From Promerops cafer (taxonomy: Eukaryota; Chordata; Aves; Passeriformes; Nectariniidae): a stretch of DNA of 64,000 nt. Below are positions 1 to 11,200 of this stretch, piece by piece (the stretch's first letter is position 1; every line of letters begins with the position of its first letter). The notes beneath the pieces are model-generated. The model did no database searches and had not been told where the DNA came from. It saw only the letters and a list, made by a program, of their open reading frames with translations. The stretch covers positions 730,976-794,975 of the forward strand of contig VZSE01002342.1 of NCBI GenBank assembly GCA_013398275.1, written 5' to 3'. The translations under genes and the position numbers were made by a program.

Positions 1-93
1 CTCAGCCGTACTGGAAAAGTTGGGTTTTTTTAAACTGAATTGTCAAAATGAAATATGACCTAATGTTGCTTACACTATAGCTATTATACTCAC

Positions 94-303
94 AATCAGA
101 TTGATGACGGCCAAAATAAAAAGAACAACAATCACACAAATGGCCAAGTTGCCTTTCCTGCCACGTAACCCTGTCTTATGGAGACGGTCTTCATCAATTG
201 GAATGTATCCTGCTTTGAAGTTACTGTTGTGCTCCTTATTAACATTCCTGCGTTCCACGGCCTTCTCTCGCATAGACTTCTTCACCGGGCCGTTAGAACT
301 TTG
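94..303 (-). CDS. SGCB: SGCB exon 2 (beta-sarcoglycan, cytoplasmic N-terminus and start of TM helix)
   Basis: Beta-sarcoglycan is a type II membrane protein of the sarcoglycan complex, which stabilises the dystrophin-glycoprotein complex at the muscle membrane. On the minus strand this exon reads QSSNGPVKKSMREKAVERR, continues through NFKAGYIPIDEDRLHKTG, and ends in the hydrophobic LAICVIVVLFILAVINLI, the first part of the single transmembrane helix. It is nearly identical to the mammalian protein as I remember it. The acceptor is a pyrimidine-rich tract ending cag at 304-306. The donor is gtgagt, occupying 93 down to 88. The exon is 210 bp, equal to human exon 2 (c.34-243) as remembered, and starts and ends on codon boundaries. 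The cytoplasmic part is basic and keeps the GYIPIDEDRLHKTGLRGRKG block. Exons 3 onward (the extracellular domain) lie beyond the left edge of the window. The 89-aa open frame extending past both splice sites is intron read-through. Confidence 0.96.
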
Positions 304-1750
304 CTGTAACACAAGGCAGGGGTTAGCTTTAAAAGGCATGTAAATTAGCTACAATGGCACGCACATATGTATGCAAAACATGTAAACTGACTAGTGGAAT
401 ATATTGGATATTATGTTCAGTATATTGGATATTACATTTTAGTCTGTCAGAATACACCCTTAGAACCACCGCAACCTCTGCTAACACAATGACTAAATTT
501 AAAATCCAGATACTTTCAGACAATATATGGCTTTATATATCATTTTTATCATGGCAAATAGGAATTATTAATTACATTGTTACAGTTAAAAAACTAAAAC
601 AAACCAGCTACCAAGAAATTAATCAAGTTTTTACCTCTCAGGGATGATACAGGACATAATCCTGCAGGTCATCTGCCAATACACAGGATTTTAGTTCCCT
701 CCATGCTCATGTGTAATAGACTATTCAAAGAGAGTGTGGTGGATACAGTTTTTAAATTAGTTTGACAGCAGAGGGTTTGCATTCAACTCTTGTTATTTGC
801 ATGCAGCATTAAGAAAGATACTTCAGGCTTCAAACCTGGCATGGGGAATTTGGCCAGAGTAGCTTTCAGGTAATAATCTGAAGATTGTAAGGGATATCCT
901 GTCAATGTAACAAATTAATAGAGGAAATGCTTGTACATATTCATAGTAAAAATAAACCCTCAATGTTTATTAACCCTCAATCATAGCTGTCCAAAATTTT
1001 GTTCCACTTCCCTTGAATGGAACAGTTTGTTATTTAGGGATTCACATCTTCAAAGAAGGAGCTTGATCTTTTGGACGGAATTAAGTTTGTTCACTTGAAA
1101 TGCATCCTAAAGCTACACCTTAATTGCACTCGCACATATCTACACTGATGTAACGAGTAACAACACCGTGTTTTCTTCCGCTGCTGAAGAACTAATAAGA
1201 GATGGTGTTGAGAAAGGTGCTTGACGTGGACGAGTTTATGGAGGGTTCGGTCCCTCGGAAATGTTCTGGACCCACTGTGACCCTGCAGAACACACACAAG
1301 GCGCGGGGCCCCGCAGGCAACAGCCGCCGCCTCCCGCCCCCTCGTCAGTGCCAAGCGTCCCCGCCACCGCTCGAATGCCAGGCGCCTCACTCGCAGGGCA
1401 CGAAGTATTTCTGTCTGCCACGCACCCACGCCTGCGGGCAGGACGGCGCCGCTCCGGGCCGCCCCGCCCGGACAGCAGGCTCGGGCCGCTTCTCCGCGGC
1501 ACAGCCGAGCCCGTCCTGCCCGGACACTGCCGGGCACAGGGCGGGAAACGCCGCCCGAGCGCCGTTTCTCCCCTCCCCAGCCGGAGCGCTCCGGCACCAC
1601 ACCAGCCTCGCCCACCGCGGCGAAAATGGCGCCCCCTCCGCGAGCAGCACCCCCGGCCGGACCGCCTGCTCCCCGCGGCCCCGCTCCCCCCTGGCCCCGG
1701 TGGGGACGGCGCCGCCGCCTCCCCGTGCCCGTGTCCCTTTACGGACGGAC

Positions 1751-1763
1751 CTGCTCGGGGGCA
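1751..1763 (-). CDS. SGCB: SGCB exon 1, last codons only; start codon lost in assembly gap
   Basis: Human SGCB exon 1 codes only a Met, an alanine run and Glu-Gln before the intron. On the minus strand, immediately beside the N gap, the sequence reads (nn)T GCC CCC GAG CAG followed by gtccgt. That gives Ala-Pro-Glu-Gln ending at a codon boundary against a GT donor, in the phase required by exon 2 at 303. The intron would be 1,447 bp (304-1750). The donor gtccgt is weak, and only 13 bases of the exon are visible, so this call rests on position, phase and the EQ ending. The ATG and alanine codons would fall within 1764-1868. Confidence 0.55.
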
Positions 1764-1868
1764 NNNNNNNNNNNNNNNNNNNNNNNNNNNNNNNNNNNNN
1801 NNNNNNNNNNNNNNNNNNNNNNNNNNNNNNNNNNNNNNNNNNNNNNNNNNNNNNNNNNNNNNNNNNNN
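1764..1868. other. Assembly gap (105 N) inside the CpG-rich promoter
   Basis: This is a run of 105 undetermined bases flanked on both sides by very GC-rich sequence (gctcggggGca before, ccgcgcccaccgg after). GC-rich avian promoters are often missing from assemblies. The gap probably contains the SGCB initiation codon, its alanine-coding repeat and part of the SGCB 5' UTR. The true length may differ from 105. Confidence 0.97.
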
Positions 1869-2132
1869 CCGCGCCCACCGGCGTTACCCGGCAGCGTCGC
1901 CTGGCGGCCGCGTGCCGTCCCCGCTCCCCGCGAGGCGCCGGCTGCCCCCCCGCTGCGTTACTGTGGCACCGCCGCCGCCGCGCCGGCCGTCGCATCACCA
2001 CCGCGGCTGTAGAGGCCCTCGAACGCGGCCCAGCCCAGGGTAGGGGGCCGGGCTGGCCTTACCATCTCCGTTACACCTGCGCCGCCCGAAGAGCACTCCC
2101 GGAGGGACAGGGGAGCGAGCTGACATCTGACC

Positions 2133-2219
2133 ATGGCCAAGGACTTAAAGAATCTGGTGGGCGCGGGGAGCGCCCGGGAGCTGCAGGAGAAGCTGGAGAA
2201 CTGGCATCAGAACTACGAG
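2133..2219 (+). CDS. SPATA18: SPATA18 exon 1 (coding part)
   Basis: This exon has 29 codons from ATG in a good context (gaccATGg) to ...WHQNYE, followed by donor gtgggt at 2220. It is phase 0 at its end. The human first coding exon also has 29 codons (MADNLRKLV...) as remembered. The 5' UTR start cannot be seen but lies in the CpG island. Confidence 0.93.
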
Positions 2220-5200
2220 GTGGGTCCTGCCGCTCCTCGGGACCGGAGGCTTCGGCCCCCGCTCCGCGTTCCACAGGCCGGTTTGGGACACTGCCCCGCA
2301 CGCGCGTCCAGTTAGCGCAGTTTTAACACCTGTTAAGCACCCACAGTTTCGGTTATTCGGCTTTTTGTCAGTGACAAGGTTCCCTGAAAACGAGGGTCGG
2401 AGGTTAAAAGTGAGGTTTGAGCGGTGCTGACTGTATTTAGAACAGAAGAGAGCGTTGGAGTAGAAGACCGGCAGGTGAAAGGACCACGGGTGGGGCTGTG
2501 CTCGGAAGGAATCGGCTGTGGCCCAGAAACGGTCAGGAGAACGTGAGGAAAAAGGCTGCTGAAAGTGAGAACGGGCTATCCAGCACCGCAGCTCTTCTGG
2601 GTGGGGACACCTGTTAGAGCTCAGAGGCTGCTGCAGGGCAGCACGGCCGCCGAAGGGCTTCAGAACGGGGCTGAGGGAAGAGTTTCGGGTTTGAGGAGAA
2701 GGCTGCAGATGGGTGTAGTGGCATCCATGAAGGACTAACAGGAAACTGAGGAGGTGAAACAGTGGAAGCAGTAGAGAAGGTGTAAAATTAGGGAAAGATC
2801 AGGTGAAGGAACATGAGACTTGACAGCTGTGACTTTGCTCAGTGGAAAATCTTAACAGAGTTTTCACTCCCCAGGTTTCTGTACCTTCAGGATGCAGATA
2901 GTTGGGCACGAGCCTGTAACCCGTACTATGTGCTGTGGTTGGTGAGAGAAGATAGGCAGCGTTTTCAGGGGAAATCAGTTATTTTCTTTTACTTCATGGT
3001 TGGGTAGGAGTTACAGTTACATAGCCAGTGTAACTCTCTGCAGGATTCATGGCAAAGGACAGTTTTAAGGAGTTTGAGAGTAGCTGGTAAAGCTACCACA
3101 GAGGAGGTCAGAGGAGGAACATTTCAAAATCTTGCAAATGGATGGTGGAGGTAGACCTTAGGAGGGCTGAGCAGCACTGAGGGCTGACCTCTCCATCGTA
3201 AGTTGGTTGGGAATAGTCTTTCAGGTCTTGGGAAATGAAGATGAACAGTTTCAGGCTGCTGTTGCAGAAAAAGAGGAGCTGGCAGATGGAAACACTGTGT
3301 TTTGTTGCTGTAATGAGCTGGAGAAATGCACTTTGCTGCCGTGTTCTTGTGGAGGTGAGCAGATTGGCTGCGCTCCCCAAGGCCCGAGGAAAGCATGTTG
3401 CAGCAATCAAAACACCAGCTGACGGGGGATGGGTGGGAATGTCAACTGTTTTGGAAGCTTGTAAAAACCATATGGAGTCATTAAAACCTGAAGACCTAGA
3501 GGGTGATCTATGTGAAAGGTAATACACAGGTTACAGGATATGGGAAAGATAAGGATAAAGATAAGGGAAAGATAAAGGAAAGATAAGGGAAGCAGGTACA
3601 AAGTGTGTATTCTCCTAGCAGGTGCAGTAGTATCCTGGACAGATTAACCCCATCAATTCCTTTTCAAAATTGCATTTGCTGAAAGTGATGTAGTTTTGCT
3701 GTTTCCAAGGTATAATGCTGGGTTTTCGTCTTTCAGTAGTATATATTTCAGTTTGTAACTCTTAAAAATCAGGTGAAATTGCATGGAGGCTTCATGTGAC
3801 TGCTGACAAAGCAAGATAAGAACCTCATATGTATTATTTCAGTTATATGGAAAACCAGATTTTGGACTATTTTTTAAAATCCAACAATCTGCTAGATTAT
3901 TATTTTAATAACTGTTGAAAGATTTTAACTCAGATTCACAATTTCTATGATTCTTCTTTTAGAGACACTTGTGGTTGCAGCCTCTTTATGATGGAAAAGG
4001 AGTACTCTTTCTCAAGTAGTGAATTAACTGGGTCATAGAAGTCCTGATGTAGTGTTCATTTGCCTATTAAAAATGTGAACCTTAAAAAATGAGTATTCTA
4101 ATGGATTCAGTAAGAAAAGGTTGGGAAGATGTACTTATGTGGGGGGGAATGCCATGATTGTAACAGGAATAACTTGAAGTAAGAAAGCCCACACAGATGT
4201 GGTAATGCACATTAATTTACAGATGAATTCCTCTGGTGAAAATCTGAGCCGATGCTGTGAAATATTAGAACTGAACTCTGCGATTCAAAAGCGGCTCTTC
4301 TCAATTCTCAGTGAAACATCTCAAGGAGGTAAATCAGTGCTTTGTCTAATTACTAACACGCTTCACATGTGGCATTTTTTCCAACTCTGTTTTTTTCTGT
4401 AAGTGTTCTCACCATTTCTTAATGTATGTGTTTTCTTAGAGGAATGTGCAGGAAAAATAAAAAGCTGTCTCCTGCCAAGACTATGCTGTGCTGCTTCAGG
4501 AGGTGAAAACCTCACTCAGGTGTGTAAGGAACTTATTTTAAGGGAGTAGAACTATGTGAATTTATACCTGCAGAAGAGCTTTAATGACTTTCTGATAATA
4601 TTAGCCTCCCTCTCAGATTTTACTTAATGAAATATGTCCTTAGTTGCTTGTGGAGACACCTATGGAGACAACCATGCTATTGTGGAGGAATTTGCATTGT
4701 ATAAGAAGTCTATGTTATTATACTGCTTTCCTTTTCTAGGTAAAGATTTGCTCTTTACATTTACATTTGCAGAGACATCATAGAAGTATTTATGCTATAT
4801 CTCTTTTAGAAAAAATAACACTGTGAAAATACATGTGTAAGCTGAAGGTGTGCATTATCTCCATGTATTAATCTGTGAGCTCTTTTATTTTTTTTTTTTA
4901 AAGAAAAGAACTCTAAGAATATCTTAACATTATATTATTTCCTAGAGTGTTAAAAAAAAAGAAGTGTTAATGCGTGTCATGATACCACCATGCTCCTGCC
5001 ATATTTGGAGTTTGTATGTATTTGGTATTTACTGAAGGGGTAGTAATACTAACAGTTTGGTAGAAAAGACAGATCTGTTGTGACATTCTTGTTTGAAAGA
5101 AAATAAAAGAGTTGGCTAATTCAGGCTAGGCAAAGATTGTCAAGATTCTGAGATTTGACAGTGATGTCTCCATGTTGTTTGGTTTCTAATTTTAAACCTG

Positions 5201-8200
5201 CTCTGTCAAAATCTTTCACAATTAAAATAGGACAAATGAAAAGTGATATCCCTTAAGAGTCAGAGTCTAGTATAATGCAGGAGTGGTGCTCTGCCAAAAC
5301 CCCCACAAAATATAAAATAACAATGTTATTAAATGATAGTACTCCAGGCATAGCAGTTAGAGATTTGTCATTGCATGTGGCATTCAAAATTTAAAGAAAA
5401 GCCTATTGCACAGTGACATATTTAATTCCAGTACTAGCAGGCCATTCTATGGGTTGTTAAAGGCAGCTGCATGTATGGTAGTGTGTGCTCTCTGGAAAGA
5501 TAATACTTGCCTCCTGTGTTCTAATAACTTTTTCTGTTGTTTTGTATACATGAATTCCCAAAAGGTTTACTTGAGTTGGTGATTTAGTCAATCAGAAGTT
5601 GACTAACTGAAAAAAACCATCTGTGCAACACATCTGCAAAATGCTTTGTTCTGATGATTCGGGCGGTAAATCTGCATATGCAGACCTTTAATAATTTCTA
5701 CCATGAGGTATAAAATAAGTGAATATTTTACTTTATATAATTGAGTCTTTCTTTGGTGTGCCTGAAAGGTATTGCTTGTATCTCAGAGAGAATGCAATAG
5801 TTTTTGTTCTCCGTTTCTTTAGAAATGGTCGTTGCTGAAATATTTAGAAATGCATCTGCCCATAATGCTCTAGTACTTTGCTGAGGGAATCTGTAAGGTA
5901 GAACATTCAAGCAGTGTGACTTCATTTCCTGGTAGGATTCAACTGAGGGAGAGCTACAGCTGAGAGATTTGGCCAGCAATCCAAAATGTCGACTGCAAGA
6001 CCTGGAGGACAAACTAGCTGAAACTCGTGTGCAGATCAACCAGATGGAACACGAGTAGGGAAATTAACTGCAGTTCTTTCTGTTTGCTTTTTGTTTTTTT
6101 CCCTTGACATCTAAATATTGATGGAGATTTGTAAAATGTTTTGTTTCTGGCCTAAATCCAGAGTTTCAAAATGCATCTGGGCTCTGTATTATGTGTATAT
6201 ATCCAAAGTGGGGTACAAATGATACAGTCATACCCACATTCATAAATTGATCTGGTAGGTTTTGCTTTTGGCAGAGGTGTCGAAAAACATGCCAGTATTC
6301 TACATAAAAAGGTTTTGTATAGTCCATGAGAATCCCATGTGGAGCTATAGTCTATGAAATGTTGCATGCTGAGCAAACCCTAAATAAAAAATCAATTGAG
6401 TAGCTACAGTGTAACATTTATTGAAGGACCTACAACATGTCACAATTAATTGTGCAATGTAATTGATATGTAAATATCTGAGAAGATAAAAGCCACTGTC
6501 TCAAGATGGTGGAAGAGAGTTGGATTTCCAGATAAGTAACTAGGCCTGAAGAGTTTTTGCCTAGTGGCATAAAACATATTTTGTCGAGCACTATAATATA
6601 AAAATTACTAAATTGCTTCAGATACAAATTTGTGCAGTTATTACCAGTTCCAGGGCCATTTAAGAGGTAGGTCCAAGTGGCAGACACACTCTCATGCATC
6701 CTATTAGCATGAGAACAATGAATGTTCACAAGACTTGGGTCAGTACATTAAGTGATATAATTTCATGCCCTTACTAAGTGATTCCAAGAATATCAGTTTG
6801 GATTTTCCCCATTCCTATTTCTAGAAGTCATCTTCCCAAATCTACTTTTCTTTCCCAGTTGTCCTTTATAGTAGAATTCTTTAGCCCTCTTTTACTACTA
6901 TTCTGCTAGAAGGAGCTGACTTAGGATGGAACCGGGCAGTCTTTCCTCTTAGCAGATGTTGCTGACCTTATTACCTGTGGTCATGTCAGTCAGCTTCCTT
7001 CTTAAAAAGGTGGAACAATAATCCTGTCAATTGATAAGTGTTAGAGCTTTAGTTGATTCAGATCCTCAAAAATCTCACCAGGGTCCTCCAATAAAGAAAA
7101 GGAAGGATGGAGCGAATACCTTGAAAATAAATAGAAAATATATTTTCTATTTTTTCCTTCCACTTTTGGTAAGAGAAACTCAGCAGTAATTCTGGTGTTT
7201 GGAGGGAAAGCAGAGCTATTGGGATAGTTTTTAATATTAAGTAAGAGTAAAGGATAGAAGATAAACTTGCTTCACTGATTGTCTGCCAATCTTTAAGAAA
7301 CACTCCTCCTTTTGGGAACAGCAGGAGAGGAATTGCTAGCTTTTCGTATTACTTGAATAACATCTGTGATATCTTTTGACTGACTAATATATTACAGCAA
7401 AGAAAAGAGCCCAAGAACCTGATAGAAGAAAATACCTAGGTTCTTAATCTGTAGGAAAGAAAACTGAGCTGGTTTAATTAATTAACATCTTAAATATGAG
7501 AAAGAAATTAGTTTCTTTTAGACCTGATCATCTGAGCTAGTGTAAGGACACCAACTGTTAACCAGTGATTTTTCCTATAGCACAGAGTGCTATACCCGTT
7601 CTCCTGCCACAAGACACTTACACAATTTAAAGCAAGATCAAGGGTCTGCTTTGTTTCAGTTGTTTTTAGACTCTTGATTTTTCCTGTATTTCAGCATAAG
7701 GAAAGTATGCTGAAATTATTCAGCAAGTGTAAGGAGCTTGCTCAATAATTTCCCTCTTTTTTCTGCTCCTGTTGTTTGATGATGAGGATTAATTGATAGA
7801 TTATCGTTTTCATTGATAGAAGGACATCTTGTGACTGACTGTTCTGTGTGATTAAGTCTGAAGGCTTCCCGTGCTGAAAAGTGCAGCTATAGGAAGTTAC
7901 AGGAACTGGATGACTATGAGCAGAAGATTCAACTATTGCGGGATGAGATTTCTATGCTGGATTGCCAAAAGTCTGTTCTCCAGAGCAGGTAGAGGCCTTA
8001 CTCAGAGAAGTCCCTAAGTCATAGAAATCGGTCATGTTAGGTAGCATGAATTTCTTCCTCATTTAAATTGAAACATAATCAAAAGCTAAGCTTTTTTACT
8101 TTGTTATGAAGGAACAGAAACTCTTTAGATGATTTCTTCTAGTGCCCAAGTATTTTATTTTAAAGCAACTATGTTAAGTTTCAGACAAAACAGCAAATAA

Positions 8201-11200
8201 CGCAGCTTTACAAAATACATGGAGAGCAACTGTATGAAATAAAAAGAGTTTTTTTGTTGATGAGTCCTCTTATAAAGAGTTCTGCCCTGTAATTGTACGG
8301 TGTTCAATTTTCACTGGTTTGACTTCAGCAGTACACATCAGTGGTACTGAAAGAGGAACAAATCTCCAAAATATTACTAGTTTAAAGTGTGTTTCCTAGG
8401 AACAAAATTCCTGGCTACACATGCTTTAGGAATTACTTTGCTTTAACTATTTATTCTTTAGACCATAAAACATATTATGAAAATGACTTCATATTAGACT
8501 AACCAGCTGCAGCTTCTTTAATTATGTTGGCTCAAAATCTCACCTTACCCTTGTAAAAATTAAATTGACAAAAAAATCTGCCTTAGGGAAAAGCATCTGA
8601 GGATGGTAAAGTGACATGAAGCTGCTTTGCTCGTGTGTCGTAGGCTTGCGCGGAGCTGCTCTCCTCCGCGGTGCGCTGCGAGCAAGTGCCGCGCTGTTTG
8701 CGTGAGGAACTGGTCACCTTGCCGACCCAGGCGGGTCAGCGCTTCGCATCGCGCCTGCCTCATAGCTCGCTTTAACTTCATTTATGCTAAAGAACGCTTG
8801 GATGCAGAGACCATTTTGAGGCCATTCGTTTGTGACATGGAGACCGTGCAGAGGATAATATACGTCGCAGCTGTGGTGAGAAAGAAATATTATTTCTTAT
8901 TTTACAGGCTGGAGGTCTGCGTCTGCATTGGATTAAATTGTGGGTAAATTAGCATTTCTGTCAAGAAATGCAGAGAAGAAAAGCTTTCTTCCTTTTTTTA
9001 TTTTGATTTTTCTTTCTTCCTCTCACACTTCTACATTGAAACTCTCAATGTAGTGTCCTATCTGACCTGTCCCAAGATTGGAACAGGGTCAATGATTTAT
9101 TGTACGAGTGCTAAAAGAAGACTGATTTGGTCTGAAAAGTAGATGATGCCTGCAGTGATCAACATTGCCTTAGTTAGAAAAATTCTTTTGGGAATGCTGC
9201 ATTAAATACTCCAACACTACAAAGCTAAAAATCTTTTCATATCATGCTTTTCTTATGTTTGTAGCTGTGTGCTTTTTTTAGTTTAACTGGGTCCCTTGAA
9301 ACCACCTAGATACCCCACATTTACCATGAACTCAGTTTGAAGAAAGCTATTTTCATTTTTTCTGTGTTGAATCTTCTTTTCTATAAAAATGATGTAACAC
9401 ATACCTGTGTTAGAGAGGCAGCATCTCTTAATGTGTGTGATCCCAAGCACATTTTACATACTGACGATTTTTTCTTTCAGCTGTCGTTCAGTTTACACTC
9501 TCCAATTCAACCTATTTTCCCAAAAAATGAGTTGTTCCTGTCTTACATGTTAGGCTGTGGCACATAAAACTCTGTTACTCATGATATCTTTGAATGTGAT
9601 TGCGTTGATCATGGGTGTGTGATGGAATCCTGTGCAAATATAGAAGGTTAGGTGGGAAGCTGTTTAACCTTAACTTCTGCAAATAAATTACACTCAATCA
9701 GAGAATTCCTTCCCAATGAGTGAACTTCCTCCTTTACAGCAGTGCATTATATTCCTCCTTATGATGACGATAGTGGGTTAAATTAATTTTCTCAGAAAAC
9801 TGATAAAAAATTAATGTCAGTCTCCTGTATTTAACTAGATGTTCTTTATGTTTGCAGGAATCTTTCCGTGCAGCAAAGGTGGCCTTCTGGAAGGTCAAAA
9901 TAAATGTAAAAGACTCTTTGGCTGTATGTCACCCAGGGGGATGTGCGGCACTTGAAGTTGCTGTCCTGGATTATATAGCTTGCCACAAGGATCTGTATGA
10001 CGTTTGTTGCAGTGTCCATGTAAGTCAAGGGCAGTGGGAGTGGTGATCTCTTTCAGGAGCTAGTAAATTAAGAATATGTAAACTAGAAATGCACTGTAAC
10101 CTGAAGGAGAACTGCTACTGTTTTGTAGCAGTTTACTTTCCAGAACAATATTGCTAGGACTAGTATATGTATGACTTAGTAATAGCTTGTTTTATTTGTT
10201 TATAGCAGCACATTCTTTCTGAAGCTGTTGTTTTCTGGAATAGTCCAGGACAACATTACTATGAGCTTTTTATACTGATTTTTAAATGTAGAAACATGAG
10301 AGGCGTATTTGGGGGGGATTTCTATACTTACTTGTGAATAAAATTTTTAGTGAGTGCCAATTACTCATGTATGTTTATTTTCAGGAAGTAATTTGCTCCA
10401 TGAACAAGAACCCAAAGCTTCCATGTCCAGGAGAAGTTGATTTCATTGTGATCAGCTCTTTGATTCGAGAGTTGTGCTGTTTGGCTTTTTCAATGCAGAC
10501 ACTCATTCCACCTCTTGATATTGCCTTTGGTGTTGATGGAGAACTTTTCAATAGGACCATGTAAGAAATCTTTATATTCAGTCAGACTCTTACCATTAAA
10601 GGCTGTGTAGTCTACTTGTTTCCTAATTAATATAAAAGTTTAAGATTGCTAAACATTAATTTGGAGCAAAAAGCTTGGCCTGTAGTGAATTTGGTATGTC
10701 TTTAAGGTTTAGGATAGTGTATAAATACCAGCATGTACACAAGTGTTAACAATTTTCTTTTAGTGAACAGCAGAGCAATTTTCTGGATAAACTTCAGTCT
10801 CAAGAGCATATTTAATTTATCATTTTAGAAGAAATTGGTCTTCAGCTTTCCCTGTTTAGTCTCTATCTGCCTTTTTAAAAATGTTTGTTCCTTCTTACTG
10901 GCCTGTTCTGTCAAAGTCATGTTTAGTGGGATCTGGCAGTTGGTGTCCTTACCAGGATCATCAACGTGTTTTCTGCAACCTCCAGGCTGTGGCTGCTGTA
11001 CAAAATACAATTATTAATATGCTCCCATCTCTTCTGGTTTAGAGCTGGGCAAAACCAAAACTGCCTCTTAAAAATGTGAATTTTGTTAATAATTTTTCTT
11101 TTTTATATAGGGTCAAGCTGCTTTTTTAGCAGGCAGAGAACTGTAGGGTGCTTCTGTGTTGTCTAGAAAATTAATGGGATTGATAGGTCATTAAAAAATG

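Larger units (their letters stand above)
1290..2290. promoter_or_regulatory. CpG-island bidirectional promoter of SGCB and SPATA18
   Basis: This stretch is strikingly GC- and CpG-rich compared with the AT-rich DNA on both sides. It contains the SGCB exon 1 edge (minus strand, about 1751) and the SPATA18 start codon (plus strand, 2133), less than 400 bp apart and pointing away from each other. No TATA box is obvious near either start, as expected for a CpG-island promoter. Several long open frames run through here on both strands (for example 1202-2326 and 1387-2001). They arise because GC-rich sequence has few stop codons and are not genes. Edges are approximate, and a 105-N gap lies inside. 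Confidence 0.8.

Noticed and set aside
70..339. Whole 89-codon minus-strand frame as a complete small protein
   Set aside because: Only 94-303 is exon (SGCB exon 2). The MPFKANPCLVL start and the VSIIAIV end lie in introns beyond good splice sites.
1202..2326. 374-codon open frame through the CpG island, and several others on both strands
   Set aside because: GC-rich sequence has few stops and the frame crosses the N gap. The composition is repetitive Pro/Arg/Ala, and the frames conflict with the real SGCB and SPATA18 exons.
3945..3960. TTCTATGATTCTT as a CR1 tail in intron 1
   Set aside because: No CR1 sequence adjoins it on either side, so a short chance match is likelier.
7397..7436. Possible extra SPATA18 exon after tattacag
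   Set aside because: In the phase required after exon 4 it meets a stop codon, and no good donor follows.
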